Shown here: in pieces, positions 55,949-64,000 of the stretch
Layout: each line of letters opens with the position of its first letter
Numbering within the stretch: the stretch's first letter is position 1
Assembly: GCA_026003255.1 (NCBI GenBank)
Contig: BPGX01000001.1
Location: 496,001 to 560,000, forward strand
Origin: Bacteroidia bacterium
GTDB taxonomy: Bacteria; Bacteroidota; Bacteroidia; B-17B0; Aurantibacillaceae
Reading direction: 5' to 3'
DNA: 64,000 nt
Made by a program: the position numbers and the translations under genes
Notes under the pieces: generated by a model
Databases searched by the model: none
What the model saw: only the letters and a program-made list of their open reading frames with translations
Told to the model about the DNA's origin: nothing

Positions 55949-56456
55949 TCCCAAATCATTTATAAATATTTTCATTAGGTATTTTTTCTTTGCTCCTGCT
56001 GGTTTCAGACATTTTTTTCGCTAATGTGGTTTCTCTTTATAAATCTTTTTTTGAATAAATCTAAAAATAATAGAACACGGATGCCACAGATTGAAACTGA
56101 TTACCACAAATTATTTTTTCAAGATTTTTATTCGTTATTTTTATTCGTTGGTGTGTTATTTGAAAAATTTTATGTACATTTGAGAAAATGAATAAGAAAC
56201 ACATCATTATGACCCTTCCAGAAAATGGAAGGGGAAGTAATCGCCAGTTCATATCGTCATTGCGAGCCACGACGAAGTCGTGCGAAGCAATCTCGCGTGA
56301 TAACGCACGTCATTGCGAATGAAATGAAGCAATCTCGAAGGAGGAATGAACAATAACTTTTGAGATTGCTTCGGGAACGTAGTTCCCTCGCAATGACGGG
56401 CTTGTCCTTTGATGGCTGTTATCATCAATAGAATTTCTATTGCATAATTTGGGTTA
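55949..56456 (+). repeat. MITE-like element, copy D, enlarged, with four hairpin units
   Basis: The left end TCCCAAATCATTTATAA (55949 on) and right end GCATAATTTGGGTT (to 56456) are degenerate versions of the inverted ends of copies A and B. Inside are an ACACGGATGCCACAGATT repeat (about 56075) and four hairpin units: 56203-56244 (CCCTTCCA-gaaaa-TGGAAGGG), 56255-56295 (CACGAC/GTCGTG), 56308-56337 (hairpin lost) and 56362-56400 (GGGAAC/GTTCCC). It begins about 45 bp after a stop codon. The non-coding stretch 55905-56485 holds nothing else. Confidence 0.55.
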
Positions 56457-56485
56457 ATATCTTTTATGCAAAGAATGATCTTAAA

Positions 56486-57472
56486 TTAGTAAGAAGGGAG
56501 TTGAGGTTTATTATTAAGAATAGATTCGATGTTTTGTATCACTTCTGGAGTGAGCAAGGGTAAAACTTCCAGTGCTTTTAGATTGTCTTTTAGTTGTTCT
56601 GGTTTAGATGCACCCAAGATTGTAGTGCTGACGTTAGGGTTTATTAATGTCCAAGCGATGGCAAGTTTATTAAGTGTAGTACGGAGTTCAAGAGCGAGTT
56701 CGTATAATTTTTTAGTTTTTTCAATTTTGGTTGTATCGCCTAATGTTCGTTCTCTCAGCCATTCAAGTCCTTCAATGCTTAACCGGGTGGATAGATTTTC
56801 GGAAGTCAAATATTTACCGGTTAGTAATCCTGATGCGAGTGGGCTCCAGATGGTTGTACCTAAACCATGTTCTTTAAAAAGCAACAAATAATCTTTTTCC
56901 ATTTTGGTGCGTTCAAACATGTTGTATTGTGGCTGTTCCATTCTTGGTCCTATCAGATGATTTTCTTTTGCAAAGCGAATAGCTTCTAATATCTCGTCAT
57001 TTGCCCATTCACTTGTTCCCCAATATAAAATTTTACCTTGTTGAATCAGGATGTTCATTGCCCAAACTGTTTCTTCAATGGGCGTACTTTTATCAGGTCT
57101 ATGACAGAAGAACAAATCAATGTAGTCAGTTTGAAGACGTTTCAATGCGGCATGGCATCCCTCAATGATGTGCTTGTGAGATAAACCTTTTTGGTTGGGC
57201 TTATCTTGTTCATATCCGAAAAAAACTTTGGATGAAAGAAGATAAGAGCTGCGCGGCCAGGAACGTTTTTTCAGAATATTCCCTAAAACAATTTCGGCTT
57301 TTCCGCGAGCGTATATTTCTGCACTGTCAAAGAAGTTGACTCCGTGGTCGTAGGCAATGTCAATAAGTTCTTCGGCGGTTTTATCATCAATTTGTTTGCC
57401 GAATGTAATCCATGTGCCAAAGGAGAGGGCGCTGACTTGAATGCCCCATTTTCCTAATTTTCTGTATTGCAT
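56486..57472 (-). CDS. aldo/keto reductase, potassium-channel-beta-subunit-like
   Basis: 328 aa, TIM-barrel NADPH-dependent oxidoreductase. Family motifs: LSFGTWITFG, FFDSAEIYARGKAEIVLG (Asp/Tyr of the catalytic tetrad), DLFFCHRPD and the C-terminal NADPH site TILGASKPEQLKDNL. The sequence is nearest to the YghZ/Kv-beta subgroup (GLSHKHIIEGCHAALKRL, EQPQYNMFER). The physiological carbonyl substrate is unknown. It lies 12 bp downstream of the efflux operon on the same strand. Confidence 0.9.
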   Translation of the reverse strand: MQYRKLGKWGIQVSALSFGTWITFGKQIDDKTAEELIDIAYDHGVNFFDSAEIYARGKAEIVLGNILKKRSWPRSSYLLSSKVFFGYEQDKPNQKGLSHKHIIEGCHAALKRLQTDYIDLFFCHRPDKSTPIEETVWAMNILIQQGKILYWGTSEWANDEILEAIRFAKENHLIGPRMEQPQYNMFERTKMEKDYLLLFKEHGLGTTIWSPLASGLLTGKYLTSENLSTRLSIEGLEWLRERTLGDTTKIEKTKKLYELALELRTTLNKLAIAWTLINPNVSTTILGASKPEQLKDNLKALEVLPLLTPEVIQNIESILNNKPQLPSY

Positions 57473-57484
57473 AATTGGATGTTT

Positions 57485-58171
57485 TTATTGTTGAATAATT
57501 TCTCCGTCTTTTAAATGAATGACGCGGTCGGATTTTGCGGCAAAATTAGTATCATGTGTAACAATTAAAAAAGTTTGTTTAAAGGATTGATTGAGAGTTC
57601 TGAAAATATCATATACTGCTTCTGAGTTTTTAGAATCTAAATTACCTGTAGGTTCATCACCCATAATGATTTTAGGTTGATTGATTAAAGCACGAGCAAT
57701 AGCCACACGTTGCTGCTGACCACCAGAAAGTTTGTTTGTTTTTTTGAGTGCTAAATTTTCTATACCAAGTAATCGTAGTTTTTCAATGGCTTGATGTTCA
57801 ATTTCTTCTTTGGAGAGTTTATTAAGTTTTAGAGCAGGAAGCATAACATTTTCAAGTACGGTAAATTCGGGTAATAAATAATGAAACTGAAACACAAAAC
57901 CGATTTTTTCATTTCGCAATTGTGCAAGTTCGTTTTTTGATAATTTTTTCAGGGATTGATTTTCAAAAAATATTTCGCCGTTATAATCGGTATCCATTGT
58001 ACTTAATACATATAATAGTGTTGATTTTCCACTGCCTGAGGATCCAACAATGGAAACGAATTCACCTTCGTGGATTTTAATATTTATATTTTTAAGAACA
58101 TGGAATTCAACAGGGTCATGATAGAATTTATTGAGATTTATTGTATGAATGAGTGTATTGGAATTTATCAT
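57485..58171 (-). CDS. ABC transporter ATP-binding protein, LolD/MacB type
   Basis: 228 aa with all ATPase motifs: Walker A GSSGSGKST (43-51), Q-loop FVFQFHYLLPEFT, signature LSGGQQQRVAIARAL, Walker B IIMGDEPTGNLDS and the H-loop THD. The LLPEFT and GNLDS wording places it with the LolD/MacB/FtsE group that works with four-helix FtsX-like permeases. It starts 1 bp after the stop codon of the permease gene. Together with the adaptor it makes a MacAB-like export or mechanotransmission complex. Confidence 0.92.
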   Translation of the reverse strand: MINSNTLIHTINLNKFYHDPVEFHVLKNINIKIHEGEFVSIVGSSGSGKSTLLYVLSTMDTDYNGEIFFENQSLKKLSKNELAQLRNEKIGFVFQFHYLLPEFTVLENVMLPALKLNKLSKEEIEHQAIEKLRLLGIENLALKKTNKLSGGQQQRVAIARALINQPKIIMGDEPTGNLDSKNSEAVYDIFRTLNQSFKQTFLIVTHDTNFAAKSDRVIHLKDGEIIQQ

Positions 58172-58172
58172 G

Positions 58173-59432
58173 TTATTTAGATCTTAAAATATCGATTGGG
58201 TCTGTTTTGGATGCTTTGCGAGCAGGGATATAGCCAGCTATAGCAGTTACAATAATTGCAAAGCAAAAGGCAAATAGATAAAAAGTTATGGATGTATTAA
58301 ATTGTAGATATTCAAGAGTTACAAAACCTTTCACGTTCATGCGTATTGAACCAATGATTTTTTGTAAGAGGAATCCTAAAATTAGTCCAAGTATTCCGCC
58401 CAATAATCCGATTATGAGTGATTCTGAAAGAAATATCTTTACAATATCTTTATCTTTAAATCCTACTGCTTTCAGGATGGCTATATCGGGTAATTTTTCG
58501 TAAATAATCATCATTAATATATTAAAAATTCCAAAACCAGATACAATTAAAATGGTTGTAATAATGAGATAGGTAATCATATTTTGAATTTTGAAAACAC
58601 TGAAGATATTGGCATTAGCGTCTTTCCAATCTAATGCTTTATAACCGAACTTTTTTTCTAATACCTGGGCTAATGTATGTGATTGTTCAATGTTTTTGAC
58701 TTTAATACTTATATCTGTAATATAATCGTTATCGGCCAATAATAGTTTTTGAGCATTACGAATGTTAATATACGATCTTGTTTTGTCTAATTCAGTAATG
58801 CCTGTTTTATTGATTCCTACCACTTTCATTTCTAAGCTAACACCAGTAGGAGAGAGAATTAAGATGTTGTCATTTAATTTCACATTTAATGCTTCTGCTA
58901 ATCCTTCGCCTAAAATAATACCATTTGGAATAGTTTGGAGTTTTTTGATACTGCCTTGAATGTTATTTTTTTCAACATTGAAGAGCAGGTTTTCTTTGAT
59001 AATGTTGACGCCTAATACTCTTCCACTTACTTGCGTTATTCCTGATTTATATATTACTTGTGCTGACAAACTGGGTGAAACGCCTTCAATCATAGGATGA
59101 TTTTCAAGATAGTTTATGATACCAAATACGTTTTTTATTTTTGGTAATTCATCTTTTGGTTTTTGATTGCGAACGATTATCCACTTATTTTTAGTTTGAA
59201 TTTTTTTATGAATGATAGAAAAGCGATTGATTTTTGATTCACGATATATTCTGATATTAGGGCTTGTATTAATGGTTTGTTCTATAAAAGTTTTTTGGAA
59301 TCCGGTCATTAATCCGCCTTGAAAAATAAAAATAGCTATTCCAAAAGTTACGCCTAACATTGCAACAATACTTTGTCTTTTTTTTGTTAGTAAATGACGA
59401 AGTGCTATTTGCAGATTAGTAGGTAGTTTCAT
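58173..59432 (-). CDS. ABC transporter permease, FtsX/MacB type
   Basis: 419 aa. TM helix 1 (about 18-40, IVAMLGVTFGIAIFIFQGGL) is followed by a large periplasmic MacB_PCD domain (about 45-270), then three C-terminal helices (about 285, 335 and 385) with the FtsX-type segments YEKLPDIAILKAVGFKDKDI and IPARKASKTDPIDILRSK. This is the four-helix topology of MacB/LolCE permeases. It lies between the adaptor and ATPase genes with gaps of 6 bp and 1 bp. Confidence 0.92.
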   Translation of the reverse strand: MKLPTNLQIALRHLLTKKRQSIVAMLGVTFGIAIFIFQGGLMTGFQKTFIEQTINTSPNIRIYRESKINRFSIIHKKIQTKNKWIIVRNQKPKDELPKIKNVFGIINYLENHPMIEGVSPSLSAQVIYKSGITQVSGRVLGVNIIKENLLFNVEKNNIQGSIKKLQTIPNGIILGEGLAEALNVKLNDNILILSPTGVSLEMKVVGINKTGITELDKTRSYINIRNAQKLLLADNDYITDISIKVKNIEQSHTLAQVLEKKFGYKALDWKDANANIFSVFKIQNMITYLIITTILIVSGFGIFNILMMIIYEKLPDIAILKAVGFKDKDIVKIFLSESLIIGLLGGILGLILGFLLQKIIGSIRMNVKGFVTLEYLQFNTSITFYLFAFCFAIIVTAIAGYIPARKASKTDPIDILRSK

Positions 59433-59438
59433 ATAATA

Positions 59439-60521
59439 TTATGGTTCAATCAGTTCAGTTTTTTCATCAATACCATTTAGAATCTCTACATACTCAAGGT
59501 CTTCAATTCCTTTTTGCACTTTAAGTGTATCGCCGGATGAAGTAACTACCATTGAATCATTGTATAAATAATTTTTAGGAATTACCAACGCTTGTTGCTT
59601 TTGATTGACCAATATATTGGCTTCTACTGACATGCCGGAATAAAAAATCATATTATCAGCATTAATGCTTGCAATGACTCTACAGGTTTTATTGACAGGA
59701 TTAATTCGTTGATAGATTTGTTGGATATGTCCATTAAAAATTTTGTTTTTGTAAACATCGGTTTCAAAATATACTGTTTGACCTTGTTGAATTAAATTAA
59801 TATCTGTTTCATCTACATTTAATTCTACTTCAAATTGATTTTGATTACCTATTACCATCAAAAGTGTGGTGGTATTAATGAGTTCACCTTCTTTGGGTAA
59901 TACATCATAAACTTTGCCATTAATGGCTGAATAAATGGTATATTCGTTGAGATTGGAGAGTTGAGCATCATATTGCAATTTAGCATTTTCGTACTCAATT
60001 TTTAATTGCGTTTTAGTTTGTTCATAATTATTCAATAGTTTAAAGTAATTTTGTTTTGATGATTCAAATTGTGTTTTGATAGCATCAAATTGCTGAAGCG
60101 AGGTCGCATTGTTTTTTAAAAGATTATTGTATCGTTCAAAATTAACAGAGTCCAATTTATATCTGGAATATGCTGCTTGTATGTCGTTTTTTAGAGATTT
60201 GAGGATATTAGAATTTTCAGAGATATTATCTGTAGCTAATTTCAAATGATTGCGTGCAATTTCCAAATTTTTTTCACTGATTTCGCTTCTAATAATGAGT
60301 AGTGGTTGTCCGGCTTTTACAGTATCTCCTATTTTCACATAAAGTTTAGAAATATAGCCCGGTAATTTTGAGTAAACGTTGTATACATTTACCGGATATA
60401 TTTTTCCTGATGCATAAACTACCTGAACAATATCTTTTTTTTGAGGTTGAATGGTTGTTTTATTCTGCTTGCAGGAAATTAAAGATATTGTAAGAACAAT
60501 AAGTAAAAGTAATCGATACAT
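59439..60521 (-). CDS. membrane-fusion (HlyD/MacA-like) efflux adaptor lipoprotein
   Basis: 360 aa with a lipoprotein signal (MYRLLLLIVLTISLISC, Cys 17). The adaptor order is clear: first biotinyl-lipoyl half (GYISKLYVKIGDTVKAGQPLLII), a long coiled-coil hairpin (about 80-185), second lipoyl half (TIYSAINGKVYDVLPKEGEL), then beta-barrel and membrane-proximal domains (VETDINLIQQGQTVYFETD, GMSVEANILVN). It is the first gene of an adaptor-permease-ATPase operon. An outer-membrane TolC partner is not encoded here. Confidence 0.9.
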   Translation of the reverse strand: MYRLLLLIVLTISLISCKQNKTTIQPQKKDIVQVVYASGKIYPVNVYNVYSKLPGYISKLYVKIGDTVKAGQPLLIIRSEISEKNLEIARNHLKLATDNISENSNILKSLKNDIQAAYSRYKLDSVNFERYNNLLKNNATSLQQFDAIKTQFESSKQNYFKLLNNYEQTKTQLKIEYENAKLQYDAQLSNLNEYTIYSAINGKVYDVLPKEGELINTTTLLMVIGNQNQFEVELNVDETDINLIQQGQTVYFETDVYKNKIFNGHIQQIYQRINPVNKTCRVIASINADNMIFYSGMSVEANILVNQKQQALVIPKNYLYNDSMVVTSSGDTLKVQKGIEDLEYVEILNGIDEKTELIEP

Positions 60522-60528
60522 TTTTTTG

Positions 60529-60536
60529 CAAAAGTA
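60529..60536 (-). promoter_or_regulatory. -7 box TACTTTTG upstream of the efflux operon
   Basis: Exact TANNTTTG match on the minus strand, 7 bp before the adaptor start codon, giving an almost leaderless transcript. Confidence 0.4.
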
Positions 60537-60686
60537 GTGAATTAAAGTGCAAAAGAGAAGAAGTTTAATTTTATTATTGAAGGCATTTTATGAATAAAAT
60601 TTCTTTTCTATAAGGTTAGTATATTCAATTTAGTTTTTGAAGAAATGTTATTTAAAAAAGTCAATAAAACTGACGAAATTTTAGTA

Positions 60687-60713
60687 AATTCAGTCAGTAT
60701 AGTTGACGAAATT
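60687..60713. repeat. 27-bp palindrome upstream of the AAA/DUF4143 gene (left copy)
   Basis: AATTCAGTCA (60687-60696), spacer GTATAGT, TGACGAAATT (60704-60713); the arms match at 8 of 10 positions. It is the inverted counterpart of the palindrome at 61893-61919 (23 of 27 positions identical when one is reversed). An additional half-site TGACGAAATTTT lies at 60671-60682. It ends 3 bp before a -7 box and so could also be an operator. Confidence 0.65.
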
Positions 60714-60716
60714 TTT

Positions 60717-60724
60717 TATATTTG
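60717..60724 (+). promoter_or_regulatory. -7 box TATATTTG of the AAA/DUF4143 gene
   Basis: Exact TANNTTTG match, 13 bp before ATG 60738. It favours this start over an in-frame ATG at 60645, which would put the palindrome and promoter inside the coding region. Confidence 0.45.
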
Positions 60725-60737
60725 CATAAAAAATTTT

Positions 60738-61871
60738 ATGAAATACATTGAAAGGGTGATAAAAAGTGATTTTCTTAAGAGAATTAAACTGGGTAAAGTA
60801 TTGTTACTATTGGGTGCAAGAAGGGTTGGAAAAACATTTTTCTTAAATACTATTCAGGAGGAATTAAAAGAAAAATTTCTACGATTGAATGGCGAAGATA
60901 TTTTTACAATGGATATATTGTCTAAGAGAACGAGAAAAAATTATGCTGATTTGATTGAAGATAATAAGATTTTGATAATAGATGAAGCACAGAAAATACC
61001 GGAGATTGGAAACATTTTGAAGTTTATTGTAGATGAGTTTCCAAAACTGAAGTTGATTGTAACAGGTTCATCGATGTTTGATTTGAAGAATAAACTTGGA
61101 GAGCCATTGACCGGTCGCAAATATACGATGATGCTTTTTCCTATTGCTCAGATGGAGTTAAGAAAAATACAATCTATTGTTGAATTAAAAACTTCATTAC
61201 CTGATAGATTGATATATGGGTCTTATCCAGAGATATTTAGCATTAAAACGAAGCAGGGTAAGATTGAGTATTTGAGGGAGTTAGCGAGTGATTATTTACT
61301 GAAAGACATTTTAACTATTGAAGGGGTAAGATATTCATCTCAAATGCTTAATTTACTTAAATTACTTGCGTATCAGGTGGGTTCAGAGGTTTCATATCAG
61401 GAATTGGGAAAGCAGTTAGGTATCAGCAAAAATACGGTAGAGAGATATATGGACTTGTTGTCAAAGACATTTATTATTCATAGAGTTTCTGGCTTTAGCA
61501 GGAATTTGCGAAATGAAGTAACCAAGAATATCAAGTGGTATTTTTACGATAATGGAATTTTGAATGTTTTTCTTAATAATTTTAATGCACTGGATAGAAG
61601 GCAGGATGTGGGTAAATTATGGGAAAATTTTATGGTATCGGAACGTTTGAAATATCAGTATTATAGAAGAATGAATGTTAATAATTATTTCTGGCGGACA
61701 TACACACAACAGGAAATTGATTGGATAGAAGAAAGAAACAGTAAATTATATGCTTATGAATTTAAATGGAGATTGAATAAAAAAGTTCATATTCCAACTT
61801 TGTGGAAAGAGAATTATTCTAATAATTTTAAAGTTATACATTCAAATAATTTTTTAGAGTTTGTATCGTAA
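60738..61871 (+). CDS. AAA ATPase with DUF4143 domain (AAA_14 family)
   Basis: 377 aa from ATG 60738. The P-loop is LLGARRVGKTFF (about 25-36) and Walker B ILIIDEAQKIPE (about 84-95), followed by sensor 1 LIVTGSSMFDLKNKL and the conserved LTGRKYTMMLFPI. A winged-helix segment (YQELGKQLGISKNTVERYMDLL) and a C-terminal DUF4143 nuclease-like domain (KLWENFMVSERLKY, WRTYTQQEIDWIEERN, AYEFKW with D/E-x-K character) complete the usual plan. The family is widespread and often mobile in prokaryotes, with no settled function. It stands alone, flanked on both sides by one 27-bp palindrome in inverted orientation. Confidence 0.88.
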   Translation: MKYIERVIKSDFLKRIKLGKVLLLLGARRVGKTFFLNTIQEELKEKFLRLNGEDIFTMDILSKRTRKNYADLIEDNKILIIDEAQKIPEIGNILKFIVDEFPKLKLIVTGSSMFDLKNKLGEPLTGRKYTMMLFPIAQMELRKIQSIVELKTSLPDRLIYGSYPEIFSIKTKQGKIEYLRELASDYLLKDILTIEGVRYSSQMLNLLKLLAYQVGSEVSYQELGKQLGISKNTVERYMDLLSKTFIIHRVSGFSRNLRNEVTKNIKWYFYDNGILNVFLNNFNALDRRQDVGKLWENFMVSERLKYQYYRRMNVNNYFWRTYTQQEIDWIEERNSKLYAYEFKWRLNKKVHIPTLWKENYSNNFKVIHSNNFLEFVS

Positions 61872-61892
61872 AAAATATGAATCAATAGTATA

Positions 61893-61923
61893 AATTCCGT
61901 CATTTATACTGACGGAATTTTTT
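61893..61923 (+). terminator. perfect palindrome plus T-run: terminator and right copy of the flanking palindrome
   Basis: AATTCCGTCA (61893-61902), loop TTTATAC, TGACGGAATT (61910-61919), then TTTT. The 10-bp arms are perfect. The structure can end transcription of the ATPase gene and is also the inverted counterpart of the upstream palindrome. Confidence 0.65.
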
Positions 61924-62071
61924 GTTAAAAATATTGATTATCAATTATTTAAAGTAAAATTTTCTGAATTACAAATGTAAATTTCTAATAGGATAATTTG
62001 AAAAAATGGAACACAGGTACCAATGATTGATACAGATTTTTACAGATTTGTTTTATGTTTGAGAGGATGTA

Positions 62072-63038
62072 TTAAAAATCCTGAGTGAGTTGGTTAGTGG
62101 CTTTTTGTAGGATTTCGAAGGCGTTTTTCGGCCATAAGATTTTCTTTGTCGAGTGTTGGGTTGATTTCCACCATTTCAAAGCAGATGATTTTTTTGCTAC
62201 GCATTAAATAATATATCAGGTTGCCGGCTTCTTTTTCGGTGATGCCGTTTGGAACGGGTGTGCCGGTTCCGCTGCTGATGCGAGAGTCCATACTATCAAC
62301 GTCAAAACTGACGTAGATTAAGTCGCAGTGGTCAAGGTAATTGAGTGTTTCAATTGCGATTCGTTCAACGGCTTTTTTGCGGATTTCTGGTACAGTGAAG
62401 ATGCGGACTTTATTTTTTTTGATGAGGTATTCTTCTTGTGGCTCGTAGTCGCGGAGGGCGATGTAGACGAGGTCGGAGTAGTAGATTTTTGGTTTGATGT
62501 TGCCGAGGTTTTTGAGTTTTTCCCAGTACTCGATGGTTTCGTCGTCGGGTTTGTTTTGTTGACGGTCTTTGTTGTCTTCGGCGAGGGAGCAGGCGAGTGG
62601 CATTCCGTGCATATTACCGCTGGGCGTGGTGTAGGGTGAATGGAGGTCTGCATGAGCATCAATCCATACGACGCCTAAACGTTTATCCGGGTAAGCCATT
62701 TTGATGCCTGCAATGGTGCCGATGGCGGAACTATGGTCGCCGGCGAGGACGATGGGTAATTCGTCTTCGAGGAGTATTTTTTTGATCTGATTGGCGAGTC
62801 GTTCGTTGAGGTTATAGACGCCTTTGATGCGCTTGGCGTAGTCGTTTACGACGGGTTCTAATAAGAGGTGGTTTTCGTTGGGTATTTCAACGGATTTGTA
62901 CTTTTTGAAGAAGGGGCTACCGAAGTCCAGTGCTGCAATTTTGATGGCGTCAATTCCTAAGCTGGCGCCTCTTGTGCCGGCACCGATTTCGCTTTTGACT
63001 TCTACGATTCGGATGGGTTTTATTTGAATTTTTGCCAT
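62072..63038 (-). CDS. arginase/agmatinase family hydrolase, frameshifted in the last codons
   Basis: Manganese ureohydrolase. Ligand motifs are complete: GDHS (100-103), DAHADLH (127-133) and SFDVDSMD (Asp246, Asp248). The GTGTPVPNGIT stretch and FEMVEINPTLDKENLMAE match Bacteroidota arginases. As read, the frame ends with KRLRNPTKSH and stops at 62094 (314 aa). Dropping one base from the T5 run at 62124-62128 (A5 on the coding strand) restores ENAFEILQKATNQL and a stop at 62072-62074, which looks like the natural end. The enzyme core is unaffected. It is divergent from arginine decarboxylase, so agmatinase activity in a polyamine pathway is the alternative to arginase. Confidence 0.85.
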
Positions 63039-63297
63039 AGGTTGTGAGTTATGAGTTTTGAGTGATATATTTTTTTACTACATAGATGCATAGGGGACAT
63101 AGAAAATATAGTTAGAAGAACTAAATGTTCTGTGTTGTAAATTTTATGTGTCTTTGTGTTTCATATAGTTGTAAGTTTAGAGTTGTTTTTTTACCACATA
63201 GAAAGAGAGAAGACATAGAAAACATCAATTTTATTCTCATATTGGCTGTCTTATTTTTTACTATTTTCGCAGCGTAAATGTACAAAAAAACAATAAA
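63039..63297. repeat. divergent intergenic region with reversed short-phrase repeats
   Basis: It begins with AGTTATGAGTTTTGAGTGA and 'actacatagatgcataggggacatagaaaa', the reverse of the arrays at 14545 and 50507, followed by degenerate copies. No gene is seen. The promoter for the decarboxylase is not obvious; CTATTTTCGC at about 63261 is a weak candidate. Confidence 0.5.
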
Positions 63298-64000
63298 ATG
63301 TCATTGACGTATTATGATTTAATCTCGCAGACGCATCATTTTCCGCAAGAAGGATTTGAAGTAAAAGAAAATGAGTTGTATTTTAATGATATTCCGATGA
63401 TGCAGATTATCAAGCAGTATGGGACACCTTGTAAAATAACATATTTACCGAAGATAGGTCAGCAAATACAGAGGGCCCGGAGGATGTTTAATGTAGCTAT
63501 GGCAAAAGCAGATTATAAGGGAGAATATCATTATTGCTATTGTACAAAGAGTTCGCATTTTTCATTTGTATTGGATGAAGTGTTGGAGAGTGGCGCACAT
63601 ATTGAGACATCGTCGGCTTATGATATTTATATTGTAAGAGAGTTGTTTAAGCAAGGGAAGTTGGATAAGAATACATACATTGTTTGTAATGGGTATAAGC
63701 CGGAGAGGTATAAGCAATTGATTATTGAGTTAGTGAATGAAGGTTTTAATGTAATTCCTGTATTGGATCATTTAGATGAGATTGATTATTATAAGAAGCA
63801 TTTGAAAGCGGATAGATGTCGTTTGGGGATACGAATTGCGACAGAAGAAGAGCCGTCGTTTCCGTTTTATACATCTCGTTTGGGGATACGATACAGTGAT
63901 ATTGTTAATTTATATAAAAGTAAAATTCAAAGTGATTCCAGATTTGAATTGAAGATGTTGCATTTTTTTATTAATACTGGAATTAAGGATACGATTTATT
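63298..64000 (+). CDS. speA: biosynthetic arginine decarboxylase, 3' end outside window
   Basis: The first 234 codons of a PLP-dependent group IV (alanine-racemase fold) decarboxylase. The start is ATG 63298 (MSLTYYDLISQ). The PLP lysine lies in YHYCYCTKSSHF, followed by DEVLESGAHIETSSAYDIYIV and YIVCNGYKPERYKQLI, as in Bacteroidota arginine decarboxylases, which make agmatine for polyamines. Lysine or diaminopimelate decarboxylase is less likely from these segments and from the adjacent ureohydrolase gene. The reading frame is open to the right edge; full-length members are about 460-500 aa. Confidence 0.85.
   Translation, partial: MSLTYYDLISQTHHFPQEGFEVKENELYFNDIPMMQIIKQYGTPCKITYLPKIGQQIQRARRMFNVAMAKADYKGEYHYCYCTKSSHFSFVLDEVLESGAHIETSSAYDIYIVRELFKQGKLDKNTYIVCNGYKPERYKQLIIELVNEGFNVIPVLDHLDEIDYYKKHLKADRCRLGIRIATEEEPSFPFYTSRLGIRYSDIVNLYKSKIQSDSRFELKMLHFFINTGIKDTIY

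Noticed and set aside
62328..62639. Long open frames antisense to the arginase gene (also 62318-62662 in another frame of the same strand)
   Set aside because: They overlap a clear enzyme gene with conserved metal-binding motifs; composition is a mirror of its codon use (poly-Val/Phe/Glu or Ser/Thr/Pro).

Overview
The window is AT-rich bacterial DNA from a member of the Bacteroidota, probably an environmental or uncultured Chitinophagales/Sphingobacteriales-like lineage. The signs are: type IX secretion (T9SS) C-terminal sorting domains of both type A (8801-11377, 50727-55904) and type B/CHU_C (17625-20873, 20990-24070); PorE-like TPR/beta-propeller proteins; many TANNTTTG (-7) promoter boxes and no consistent Shine-Dalgarno sequences; and Bacteroidota-style threonine dehydrogenase, DUF4197 and DUF2851 proteins. 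There is one tRNA gene (Arg, UCU), no rRNA, no CRISPR array and no recognisable transposase.

Layout. 1-5.3 kb: two coupled TPR/PD40 envelope proteins, an M23 peptidase, APS kinase and deoxyribose-phosphate aldolase. 5.4-11.4 kb: a surface-protein cluster. It begins with a repeat element and holds a tail-fibre/adhesin-like gene with a C10-T-C7 tract in its signal peptide, a propeller lipoprotein and a T9SS cargo protein; the first two genes are each split by a one-base frameshift. 11.5-17.6 kb: housekeeping genes (phosphatase, glycosyltransferase, secreted nuclease, lipoprotein, peptide deformylase, IMP dehydrogenase, DUF4197). 17.6-24.1 kb: two tandem, strongly similar CHU_C surface proteins, each ending in a hairpin terminator.

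24.2-37.0 kb is a compact defence island of five same-strand genes. A PLD-nuclease/SNF2-helicase fusion is translationally coupled to a large Eco57I-type adenine methyltransferase. A second tight group follows: an OLD-type ATPase/TOPRIM protein, a PD-(D/E)XK nuclease-like protein and a Ski2-like helicase, the last two resembling Hachiman HamA/HamB. A MITE-like element follows the last stop codon, and then two damaged genes (a 5'-truncated DUF2851 gene and a SocA-like fragment) mark the edge.

39-46 kb: proline dehydrogenase and pyruvate dehydrogenase E1 beta, CorA, tRNA-Arg, a C-terminal processing protease, threonine dehydrogenase and an XRE regulator. 46.9-55.9 kb: two giant surface proteins separated by a cluster of hairpin repeats. 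56-64 kb: aldo/keto reductase, a three-gene MacAB-like efflux operon, an AAA/DUF4143 ATPase flanked by two inverted copies of one 27-bp palindrome, an arginase-family gene with a frameshift in its last codons, and the start of arginine decarboxylase.

Three one-base expansions in short homopolymers (6694-6696, 8399-8405, 62124-62128) break otherwise good genes. Because all three have the same sign, sequencing error should be excluded before calling them biology. The points most worth following are the OLD+HamA/HamB-like group beside the PLD-helicase/methyltransferase pair, the MITE-like elements placed just after stop codons with compensatory hairpins, and the palindrome-flanked ATPase gene.
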